Shown here in pieces: positions 1-5,114 of a stretch of DNA of 5,114 nucleotides. The number at the start of each line of letters is the position of its first letter. Position 1 is the first letter of the stretch. A program made the position numbers and the translations under genes. The notes under the pieces are model-generated. The model was not told where the DNA came from. It searched no databases and worked only from the letters and a program-made list of their open reading frames with translations. The stretch comes from Fidelibacterota bacterium (lineage in GTDB: Bacteria > Fidelibacterota > Fidelibacteria > Fidelibacterales > Fidelibacteraceae). The stretch lies in contig JAFGVT010000145.1 of NCBI GenBank assembly GCA_016937825.1, positions 1 to 5,114 of the forward strand, read 5' to 3'.

Positions 1-422
1 CCGTCGCGGATGGTGAGTCCGTCGATCGTTGTTGCAGTGCTCAGCGCGCCGCTGTGGGTGATGACATGATAACAGTTATCGCTTTTGTCGCCCGTGATCC
101 CGATATCTCCGCTGAGTACGGTCGCATTCCGGCGGATATCCCGGTCGGAGCGGTTCATTTCGCCGCCGTAAAATCCGCCATAGAGCTTTACGCCTTCTTT
201 CAAGCTGAAACTGTCTTCCCGGTTATAGCCGGGAGTGTAGGTCCCCGCTGCAATCCAGATCTCGTCGCCGGATTGCGCGGCGGCGATGGCGTCGGACAGG
301 TCGGTATAACTCCCCTGCCAGAAACCGTCGCTCATGTCTTTGTCGACATAAATAACGGCAGCATAGCAATAAACCGATATCACTATGCTCAGGATCGTTA
401 TAAAAATTCTTGGTGTTCTCAT
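1..422 (-). CDS. Right-handed beta-helix (pectin-lyase-fold) secreted/surface protein, N-terminal part
   Basis: This gene runs off the left edge, so only the first 140 residues are visible. It starts at an ATG (422-420) preceded by GAGG with a 7-nt spacer. The product opens with a signal peptide: a short basic start (MRTPR), a hydrophobic core at about residues 6-20, and likely cleavage near YCYA/A at 21-22. The mature start reads VIYVDKD, followed by TDLSDAIAAAQSGDEIWIAAGTY (about 40-62), LKEGVKLYGGFYGGE (74-88), a TVLSGDIG segment (101-108) and TTIDGLTIRDG at the visible end. This succession is typical of Bacteroidota proteins whose exported parallel beta-helix begins with a 'distribute into DAL..A..GD.IWVA.GTY' module. 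Many carry a C-terminal secretion or anchoring domain, which cannot be checked here. Whether it is an adhesin, a polysaccharide lyase or structural is unknown. The family call is firm; the function is not. Confidence 0.85.
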   Translation of the reverse strand, partial: MRTPRIFITILSIVISVYCYAAVIYVDKDMSDGFWQGSYTDLSDAIAAAQSGDEIWIAAGTYTPGYNREDSFSLKEGVKLYGGFYGGEMNRSDRDIRRNATVLSGDIGITGDKSDNCYHVITHSGALSTATTIDGLTIRD

Positions 423-429
423 TAGCATT

Positions 430-437
430 CCTCTCTC
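430..437 (-). promoter_or_regulatory. Ribosome binding site of the beta-helix gene
   Basis: On the minus strand the sequence AGAGAGG(A) lies just upstream of the ATG at 422, with 7 nt between the GAGG core and the start codon. This supports the chosen start together with the signal peptide that immediately follows it. An alternative reading beginning further upstream on the same strand is in another frame and gives no recognisable protein. Confidence 0.55.
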
Positions 438-447
438 TCAAACGTTG

Positions 448-478
448 AGAAATTACCCACGAAATCATGATTAACCAA
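448..478 (-). promoter_or_regulatory. Candidate Bacteroidota-type promoter for the beta-helix gene
   Basis: Reading the minus strand, TTG (478-476) is followed after exactly 20 nt by TAATTTCT (455-448). The consensus known for the main Bacteroidota sigma factor is a -33 TTG and a -7 TAnnTTTG separated by about 19-21 nt; here the -7 box matches at TA, TT and the spacing, and misses the last two bases. Transcription would begin around 440-442, leaving a leader of about 20 nt that contains the GAGG site. The match is partial and the region is AT-rich, so chance agreement is possible. Confidence 0.35.
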
Positions 479-521
479 GGTTTTTATCCTGCTAGAACGT
501 TAATTAACTCAGTGATTACTC

Positions 522-557
522 TATATTAAGAATTCGGCATATTCACGCCTTAATATA
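522..557. repeat. AT-rich inverted repeat, 9-bp arms
   Basis: TATATTAAG at 522-530 is the exact reverse complement of CTTAATATA at 549-557, with an 18-nt spacer. The arm centres are 27 bp apart, about two and a half helical turns. It lies between two divergent start codons, so an operator for a dimeric regulator is possible. AT-rich arms of this size can also occur by chance in such a region, and the RNA hairpin they could form would be weak. Confidence 0.35.
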
Positions 558-635
558 CTCTCTATTTTCTTTATTTACAAAGAAATACGGCATAAAGACA
601 TTCTTAAAAAACCTCTTAAAATTTCCGTTGGAATT

Positions 636-670
636 CTCCTGTTTTTATATGCAAGTTTCAGGAGGGGGGA
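636..670 (+). promoter_or_regulatory. Possible leader hairpin masking a purine-rich AGGAGG element
   Basis: CTCCTG at 636-641 is the reverse complement of CAGGAG at 659-664, with two further possible T-G pairs outside and a 17-nt loop. The right arm is part of AGGAGGGGGGA (660-670), an unusually strong ribosome-binding-like sequence. However, it lies about 39 nt upstream of the ATG at 709 and has no start codon at a usable distance behind it. It might be a leader RNA structure, a standby site, or simply a purine run. Functional meaning is inference only. Confidence 0.2.
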
Positions 671-708
671 AGACCGGTTTTCAACAGAAAGAACAAGCGT
701 GTGAGACA

Positions 709-1728
709 ATGAAAAAGATCGTATTGCTGGCAGTCATCTTCCTCTCCTTCCTGACCGTTGCGGCACAGGATATTTCCGTCTTCGTTACCGGGAACAACCG
801 CGGGTCGCTCGTCCCTTGCGGATGCGTCGTTCCCGGCGGCGGCTGGGCGCGGATCGGAGCGGTCCTGGAAAAGGCGGATGCCGCGGCGGTACGGGTCGCC
901 GCCGGCAATCATTTCTTTTCGCACGTACCGACGCCGGGGGACGATCAGATCCTCGACCAGAACAAAGCCCTGCTTCAGGCGGCGCTTTTCTCGGAATATC
1001 ATTTTGATGTGATCAATGTGGGCGAATACGACCTGTGTTACGGCCTGCGCTTTTTGCAGAATGCCGCATCCGCACGGGATCTGCCCTTTGTTTCCGCCAA
1101 TGTGCGCGATGCGGACGGATACGCCCCTTTCCCGCCCTACTGTATTGTTTCGCGCAAAGGGATCGATCTGGCGTTCATCGGTATCAGCGAAGCACAAAAC
1201 GGATTTAATTATTCCGTGGTGGATCCGGTGCCCGTATTGAAGCAACTGCTTCATGGGGGCATCACCGAAGAAGCCGACTTTATCATGCTTCTGGCCGACT
1301 CTCCCCCGTCCCGGACCTTAACGGAATTCCTTAAGAGCACACCCGGCATCGATCTGGTGGTTTGTGCAAGGGATCCGCTAACTACCGAGGTTCCGCTCCA
1401 TTACGGTACGACAGCGCTTGTTCAGCTGGGAAGCCAGGGGAAATATTTGGGCATTTTGGATCTTGAATACGGGGCCAAAAAGGCGAACTGGATGGACATA
1501 TCCCCCTATGATCGCGTTGTTCGAAAAGCGGAAAAGTCCCTCCCCTATGCCGAGGACAGGAAGGCCGCTGAAAAGCAGCTGAAAAAACAACGGAGGAACC
1601 TGTTGAACCTGTCGAAAAAACATCCTGACCGCTATTTATGGAAAATGCTTTTCCTGGACGGGAATATCATGGATGATCCGGCGATAAAAGCACGCGTCAC
1701 CAAATATGAAACTTACCCCGGCGAATAA
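709..1728 (+). CDS. Exported, ligand-less 5'-nucleotidase/UshA-like protein with CGC motif
   Basis: A 339-aa protein. The ATG at 709 is preferred over in-frame ATGs at 628 and 649 because it begins a textbook signal peptide (MKKIVLLAV..., hydrophobic core 4-18, cleavage near Ala19/Gln20); no lipobox is present, so a periplasmic or secreted protein is expected. Its ribosome binding site is weak. The fold resembles the N-terminal metallophosphatase domain of UshA-type 5'-nucleotidases. Landmarks are an initial beta strand plus GSLVPCGC (32-39) and a glycine-rich G43-R48; NVGEYDLCYG (103-112) where the family has a GNHE/D-F-D-x-G motif; FVSANV (127-132); GIDLAFIGIS (151-160); and LVQLGSQGKYLGILDLEY (237-254). 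The expected ligands appear replaced: D-x-H by N29-x-R31, GD by G66-N67, GNH by G105-E106-Y107, the later His by D197, and GHxH by residues 219-223 (CARDP). A charged, probably helical tail follows (about 270-305). Phosphatase activity is therefore doubtful; a binding or redox-linked role of the C37-G-C39 pair is speculation. Confidence 0.75.
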   Translation: MKKIVLLAVIFLSFLTVAAQDISVFVTGNNRGSLVPCGCVVPGGGWARIGAVLEKADAAAVRVAAGNHFFSHVPTPGDDQILDQNKALLQAALFSEYHFDVINVGEYDLCYGLRFLQNAASARDLPFVSANVRDADGYAPFPPYCIVSRKGIDLAFIGISEAQNGFNYSVVDPVPVLKQLLHGGITEEADFIMLLADSPPSRTLTEFLKSTPGIDLVVCARDPLTTEVPLHYGTTALVQLGSQGKYLGILDLEYGAKKANWMDISPYDRVVRKAEKSLPYAEDRKAAEKQLKKQRRNLLNLSKKHPDRYLWKMLFLDGNIMDDPAIKARVTKYETYPGE

Positions 1729-1730
1729 AT

Positions 1731-1755
1731 AAAAAAGCCCCCTCAAGGAGGGGGC
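1731..1755 (-). terminator. Rho-independent terminator of the hexosaminidase transcript
   Basis: A perfect 8-bp GC-rich stem (GCCCCCTC at 1737-1744 with GAGGGGGC at 1748-1755) closes a 3-nt loop. Read on the minus strand the hairpin is followed at once by six T residues (1736-1731) and more AT-rich sequence, the classic intrinsic terminator form. It begins 9 nt after the stop codon of the hexosaminidase gene. On the plus strand the T-run is an A-run before the stem and no T-run follows, so efficient termination of the convergent plus-strand gene (stop 1726-1728) is less certain. Confidence 0.9.
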
Positions 1756-1764
1756 CCGGTATCT

Positions 1765-4335
1765 TTACAGGTCAACGACCCTGCTGCTGCGTCCCGTGCC
1801 GGTAAAGGCGGCGATCCGGATGGTTTCACCGCTTCTGACGGGTACGGGGTTGGTATATTCCTTCGAATTCGCAAGCGGTTCGGAGCCGTCCGTCGTATAG
1901 CGCAGGGTCAATCCCGGAAAACGGATATTCGCTTTGAGCACGCCGTCCTCGATGACGGCTCCCGGCAAGGGAATGCGGTACTTCACGCCCAGGCGGTCAA
2001 GCCGCGGGAGCTCGAATTGCCCGATCCGGTTCACAAAAATATTCCAATCGCTTTCCCGCGCCGCGACCCGCGCTTCTTTGTCCTCAATGCGGGCCCATTC
2101 GGGCTGAGGGCTCCAGGCGCGTTCCGCCAGTCCGAACACTTTGGGGAACGTCTTGTATTCCACGTCCTCCCAGGTGCGCAGGTTCTCGCTCCAGAGGGCG
2201 CTTGAAAGTCCGAGAATATTGCGTTTCCCGGTCTCGGTCAAGGCTTCCTTGCCGTCAAAAAGCGCGGGGAGGACCGGATCGCCCAAAAGGGTCTTTTCGG
2301 CGCATTTCGTGATGTCCAAAGGCGTAAATTCCCATGCGCTCCGCGTATCGCTATACCCGCCCCAGTAAAGCCCGGGTTCGTCGGGATCGCGGTTGTAGGC
2401 AAAGTCAAAGTAAAAATTCGTTGCATTCAGCATGACAATGGGAAATCCCGTATTCGCGATGCGGTAGCCGAGATCTTCGGCTCCCCATCCCCAGACATTG
2501 TTCCAGATATAGGCGACGATCCCTTCGTTCACCAGCGAAGGATCGGGCTCGCGATGCCCGTCCTCGTTCATGCAGGCCACTTCTTCCCAGCCGGCGGTAT
2601 GGATCGCGTGTTTTTTCAGCAAGGCGCTCACCCGGCGTGTAAAATATTTATGAAGTTCGCCGGGCGAACGATAGGTATCCTGACTTTCGAGAAAAGCCCT
2701 GCATACGGGTGAATGCGTGAAAGCGCCCCGCGGGACCTCGTCTCCTCCGATATGCAGCGTGGTCAGGGGCGCATCGGCCGCCTTGTACAGGGTAACTAGC
2801 TCTTCGATCACGAGATCGACGAAACGATAGGTCGATTCCATGCAGGGATTTGCGGTATTGTCGTTGAAACGCTGGGCGGAGCTGAAACGTGAGGTGTCCT
2901 GAAAATCGGTCAGCAGGTACATGTTCGCGGAATCCGGTTTCCCGGCATCCATATAACGGTAATAACGGCTTTCCATCGCCTTGATCGCGGAACGGATATG
3001 TCCCGGCATGTCGATCTCGGGGATCACCTCGATATGACGGCTGTTCGCGAACTGCAGGATCTCAATGAAATCTTCGCGCGTGTAGTAGCCGCTCCCGTTC
3101 CCTGAGTTCGGGTCCGCAAAGGGACCCGATCCCAGCGCCGGCTGAAGATGATCGCGTTCGTCTTTTGTGTGGCCCCGGAACGCGCCGAGCTGCGTCAGTT
3201 CCGGCAAGGCTTTGATCTCCACGCGCCATCCTTCATCGTCCGTGATATGAAAATGGAGTTTGTTGAGCTTGTAGGTCGCCATCAGGTCCAGGAAGCGCAG
3301 AACCTTCGCCTTTGGATGGAAACTCCGGGACACGTCAAGGTGCATGCCGCGATAGGGAAAACGGGGAGCATCCTCCACCCTCACCCGCGGAAGGACGACC
3401 GTCCCTACGGGGGCCGTCGCCGCGGACGCCGGCATTAGGGAAAGGAGGCTCTGGATCCCGTAGAAGACCCCCGCCGCATCCGCTCCGTAGATCTGTACGC
3501 CGCTGTCAGGATCAACATTCAGCAGGTAGGATTCGGGATCGCCCTCCCGGAGGTTCAGAATAATGCGGGTATGGTTGTAATTCCCGAAATCGGGGCTGCG
3601 GAACTTGTATTTCAGGATCTTTTCGCCAAAGATATGCTGAAGACGTTCCTGTAGGTAGGCGGCCTCATTGCCCAGGCTTGTGTAGTAGAATATGTCAATA
3701 TTTTCGCTGAGCGTCACATCCCCGCTTTTCCGGACCAGGGACAGCGGCGTGGGGAAAACCGGTGAAAGACCGGCGGGGTCCAGCGTCTGCAGTCCTTCAT
3801 TTTCCTTATAGCGCAGTTCTGCTGTCTGGGCAGGCAAATGGTCGGCCTCCGAACGCCGCAATGCAGCGTCGGACGGGAAAGGCAGCACCGTGGTTTCGCC
3901 TGCCGGCAGAAGGATATCTTTCCGCAGCAGGCGCTTGATGACAAAATAGCCGCCGCTGGGCGCATCGGTCAGGTTCAGCGCATAGTGCGTCCCGATCAGG
4001 GGGAAGGTGACGCTTTCACCCGGCTTGAGGCCCGGGAATTTCTCCGTCGGAAGAATACGGTTGTAGTCACCGTTCAGGGTTCTTGATACGACGATATCGT
4101 TTTCCTGATCCGCCACGAGGGAGCGGAACCAGCTGAAATAGAATTCCCAGTTCCTGTGCGTCAGGGTGTACTTCGAGTTGTTGGTAAAGGTCAGCTCGCC
4201 TTTATGCTGACTTCCCGTTTTGTACTGGTTTTGCACCAATTGCCAGGAAACCCCGATCGTGCCGCGATCCTTGCTACAGGACATCACGGTGACCGCCAGG
4301 GCAAGCAGGATAAAGAAGAATTTCTGTATTTTCAT
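1765..4335 (-). CDS. Beta-N-acetylhexosaminidase (chitobiase-type), glycoside hydrolase family 20 lipoprotein
   Basis: An 856-aa enzyme predicted to remove terminal beta-linked GlcNAc/GalNAc from chito-oligosaccharides or glycans. The start at 4335 rather than 4353 is chosen because MKIQKFFFILLALAVTVMSC is a lipoprotein signal peptide (Cys20, lipobox VMSC) and the purine-rich AGGAAAGGG lies just upstream. The domain order matches Serratia chitobiase (885 aa): an N-terminal carbohydrate-binding CHB_HEX-like domain (about 29-150, with WEFYFSWFRS), a GH20b domain (about 192-322), a catalytic TIM barrel (about 325-745) and a C-terminal domain (about 785-856, with LRYTTDGSEP). Visible catalytic and substrate-site elements are MHLDVSRSF (331-339, Arg337), HFHITDDEGWR (361-371), EIDMPGH (440-446), the GGDE pair D532-E533, AGWEE (581-585), NFYFDF (640-645; Tyr642 likely corresponds to the N-acetyl-binding Tyr) and ALWSE (713-717). 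D532 would orient the substrate acetamido group and E533 act as acid/base. All key residues appear intact. The lipid anchor implies an envelope location, facing in or out unknown. Probably co-transcribed with the upstream patatin gene. Confidence 0.95.
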   Translation of the reverse strand: MKIQKFFFILLALAVTVMSCSKDRGTIGVSWQLVQNQYKTGSQHKGELTFTNNSKYTLTHRNWEFYFSWFRSLVADQENDIVVSRTLNGDYNRILPTEKFPGLKPGESVTFPLIGTHYALNLTDAPSGGYFVIKRLLRKDILLPAGETTVLPFPSDAALRRSEADHLPAQTAELRYKENEGLQTLDPAGLSPVFPTPLSLVRKSGDVTLSENIDIFYYTSLGNEAAYLQERLQHIFGEKILKYKFRSPDFGNYNHTRIILNLREGDPESYLLNVDPDSGVQIYGADAAGVFYGIQSLLSLMPASAATAPVGTVVLPRVRVEDAPRFPYRGMHLDVSRSFHPKAKVLRFLDLMATYKLNKLHFHITDDEGWRVEIKALPELTQLGAFRGHTKDERDHLQPALGSGPFADPNSGNGSGYYTREDFIEILQFANSRHIEVIPEIDMPGHIRSAIKAMESRYYRYMDAGKPDSANMYLLTDFQDTSRFSSAQRFNDNTANPCMESTYRFVDLVIEELVTLYKAADAPLTTLHIGGDEVPRGAFTHSPVCRAFLESQDTYRSPGELHKYFTRRVSALLKKHAIHTAGWEEVACMNEDGHREPDPSLVNEGIVAYIWNNVWGWGAEDLGYRIANTGFPIVMLNATNFYFDFAYNRDPDEPGLYWGGYSDTRSAWEFTPLDITKCAEKTLLGDPVLPALFDGKEALTETGKRNILGLSSALWSENLRTWEDVEYKTFPKVFGLAERAWSPQPEWARIEDKEARVAARESDWNIFVNRIGQFELPRLDRLGVKYRIPLPGAVIEDGVLKANIRFPGLTLRYTTDGSEPLANSKEYTNPVPVRSGETIRIAAFTGTGRSSRVVDL

Positions 4336-4341
4336 GCATTT

Positions 4342-4350
4342 CCCTTTCCT
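4342..4350 (-). promoter_or_regulatory. Ribosome binding site deciding the hexosaminidase start
   Basis: On the minus strand AGGAAAGGG ends 6 nt before the ATG at 4335. Using the upstream ATG at 4353 would put this purine run inside codons 2-4 and add six residues ahead of a complete lipoprotein signal peptide, so the downstream start is preferred. Just upstream, TATATTTA (4364-4357) resembles a Bacteroidota -7 box, but no TTG lies about 20 nt before it. An independent promoter is therefore only a weak possibility. Confidence 0.55.
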
Positions 4351-4372
4351 CATGAGTAAATATAATTTTTAT

Positions 4373-5114
4373 TTAATACCAGGAATCAAATCGCTTCCTG
4401 ATGATTTTTTCCTGATCCCGGACAGCCTGCTGTCCCGCCGCCACCAGTTCCTGCACATGGTCAAAGTCAAAATTAAATGCACCCCGGTAAGCGGTCAGGG
4501 ATACGGTAGCCCCGGGTCCTTTGTGCAGATGATGGATCGAGCAGGTCAGGGCGCGGAAGAGCACATCGTAACCGTTCCGGATATTTGTCTTCAGGACCGG
4601 GCGCAGGGGGACCACATCTACGGACATGATTTTTCTGTAACCCATTTCCCGGGCAATGTGCACCGGGAGGTTGTCCGCGAAGGCGCCGTCGATAAAGAGG
4701 CTCTCCCCTATCTCGTAGGGTTCGATAAAGGGCGGCACCGCCATGGAGCAGCGGATCGCTTCCGCCAGATTCCCTTTTGTGAACACTTTTTCTTTACCGC
4801 TGATCATATCCACGGCGTTGCAGGCAAAGGGGATCTTTGCCGATTCGATCGTGCAGTCGCCCGTGACATCACGCAGCCGCTGCAGCATTTTTTCTCCGGA
4901 CTCGGCCCCCCGGTGATGGCGCAGGTGATATAAGGTCTCGCCCGCCTGCAGGGCTTTCACGACCGGTCCTTCGCCCCACTTCAGCGTCTGAAGGGACACA
5001 TTGTCCTTCAGGGAAAATTCGTTTTCCAGATAGTCCTCGATCCAGGCGGCGGATCTTCCGCAGGCATACACGCCCCCGACAACCGCACCCATGGAGGTCC
5101 CCACGATCAGCGAC
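4373..5114 (-). CDS. Patatin-like phospholipase family protein, N-terminus cut by window edge
   Basis: The reading frame is open to the right edge; the first visible residues are SLIVGTSMGAVVGG, so the true start lies outside. Patatins use a Ser-Asp dyad to cleave acyl esters of lipids. The nucleophile elbow G-T-S-M-G (Ser codon 5095-5093) and the partner Asp in FIDGAFADNLPV (Asp codon 4690-4688) are both present, 135 residues apart. Other family landmarks are IPFACNAVDM with a following GKEKVFTKGNLAEAIRCSMA-type stretch and PPFIEP. Only the oxyanion-hole glycine-rich segment (usually 30-40 residues before the Ser) is missing, which fits a bacterial protein of roughly 280 aa in the RssA/YlbK-like size range. 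The C-terminus (about 60 residues, ending DSWY) is charged and helical-looking. It lies 37 bp upstream of the hexosaminidase on the same strand, suggesting an operon. No pseudogene signs. Substrate is unknown; likely cytoplasmic or membrane-associated, though the N-terminus that would show a signal peptide is out of view. Confidence 0.9.
   Translation of the reverse strand, partial: SLIVGTSMGAVVGGVYACGRSAAWIEDYLENEFSLKDNVSLQTLKWGEGPVVKALQAGETLYHLRHHRGAESGEKMLQRLRDVTGDCTIESAKIPFACNAVDMISGKEKVFTKGNLAEAIRCSMAVPPFIEPYEIGESLFIDGAFADNLPVHIAREMGYRKIMSVDVVPLRPVLKTNIRNGYDVLFRALTCSIHHLHKGPGATVSLTAYRGAFNFDFDHVQELVAAGQQAVRDQEKIIRKRFDSWY

Larger units (their letters stand above)
423..708. other. AT-rich divergent intergenic region
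   Basis: This 286-bp gap separates two divergently transcribed genes for exported proteins and is visibly richer in A and T than the flanking coding DNA. I found no convincing ORF in it. It holds the promoter candidate on the minus strand, a 10-bp palindrome GTTAATTAAC (499-508), an inverted repeat (522-557), an 8-bp direct repeat TCTTAAAA (602-609 and 614-621) and a purine-rich element (660-670). No plus-strand match to TTG-N20-TAnnTTTG of comparable quality was seen, so the promoter of the plus-strand gene is unresolved. Confidence 0.7.

Noticed and set aside
54..425. Plus-strand ORF of 123 codons opposite the beta-helix gene
   Set aside because: It is antisense to a frame with a clear signal peptide, ribosome site and beta-helix motifs, and its translation resembles no protein family.
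223..468. Minus-strand ORF of 81 codons overlapping the beta-helix gene start
   Set aside because: Different frame from the recognisable protein; Arg-rich, low-quality translation typical of a shadow of GC-rich coding DNA.
535..594. Direct repeat CGGCATA at 535-541 and 588-594
   Set aside because: Only 7 bp, 53 bp apart, with no flanking similarity; compatible with chance.
628..708. N-terminal 27-codon extension of the CGC-motif protein
   Set aside because: It would place a hydrophilic segment before a complete signal peptide and lies in the AT-rich leader; the ATG at 709 is preferred.
658..1254. Minus-strand ORF of 198 codons antisense to the CGC-motif gene
   Set aside because: No recognisable motifs; it lies opposite a frame with a signal peptide and family landmarks.
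4357..4364. TATATTTA on the minus strand as a -7 promoter box for the hexosaminidase
   Set aside because: No TTG at the required distance upstream; in an AT-rich 37-bp gap a partial -7 match is expected by chance.
4220..4933. Plus-strand ORF of 237 codons across the patatin and hexosaminidase boundary
   Set aside because: It is antisense to the conserved patatin active-site region and to the lipoprotein signal peptide, and shows no domain of its own.

Overview
The window most likely comes from a Bacteroidota genome (probably order Bacteroidales). Three things point there: a right-handed beta-helix surface or secreted protein of the type common in that phylum, a lipoprotein chitobiase-type GH20 hexosaminidase, and a promoter candidate matching the Bacteroidota -33 TTG / -7 TAnnTTTG pattern rather than the sigma70 pattern. 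Coding DNA is fairly GC-rich, while the one sizeable intergenic gap is clearly AT-rich. Placement below phylum level is not supported by what can be read here.

Layout, left to right. (1) Positions 1-422, minus strand: the N-terminal 140 residues of a signal-peptide-bearing beta-helix (pectin-lyase-fold) protein whose 3' part lies outside the window. (2) Positions 423-708: an AT-rich divergent intergenic region holding a promoter candidate for gene 1, an AT-rich inverted repeat, a short direct repeat, and a purine-rich AGGAGGGGGG element that could pair with an upstream CTCCTG. (3) Positions 709-1728, plus strand: an exported 339-aa protein that resembles the UshA/5'-nucleotidase metallophosphatase family. 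It keeps a CGC motif but has lost essentially every expected metal ligand. (4) Positions 1731-1755: an intrinsic terminator oriented for the minus strand, between two convergent genes. (5) Positions 1765-4335, minus strand: a full-length four-domain GH20 beta-N-acetylhexosaminidase lipoprotein. (6) Positions 4373-5114, minus strand: a patatin-like phospholipase missing only its extreme N-terminus at the window edge, 37 bp upstream of the hexosaminidase and probably co-transcribed with it.

The patatin and hexosaminidase genes form a likely two-gene (or longer) minus-strand unit that ends at the terminator near 1731-1755. Together they give a predicted lipid acyl hydrolase and an envelope-anchored GlcNAc-releasing enzyme; a shared pathway is not demonstrated by the sequence. 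I found no CRISPR array, tRNA, rRNA, insertion sequence or phage element, and no clearly undescribed system. The most unusual item is the ligand-less 5'-nucleotidase-like protein with its odd 5' leader.
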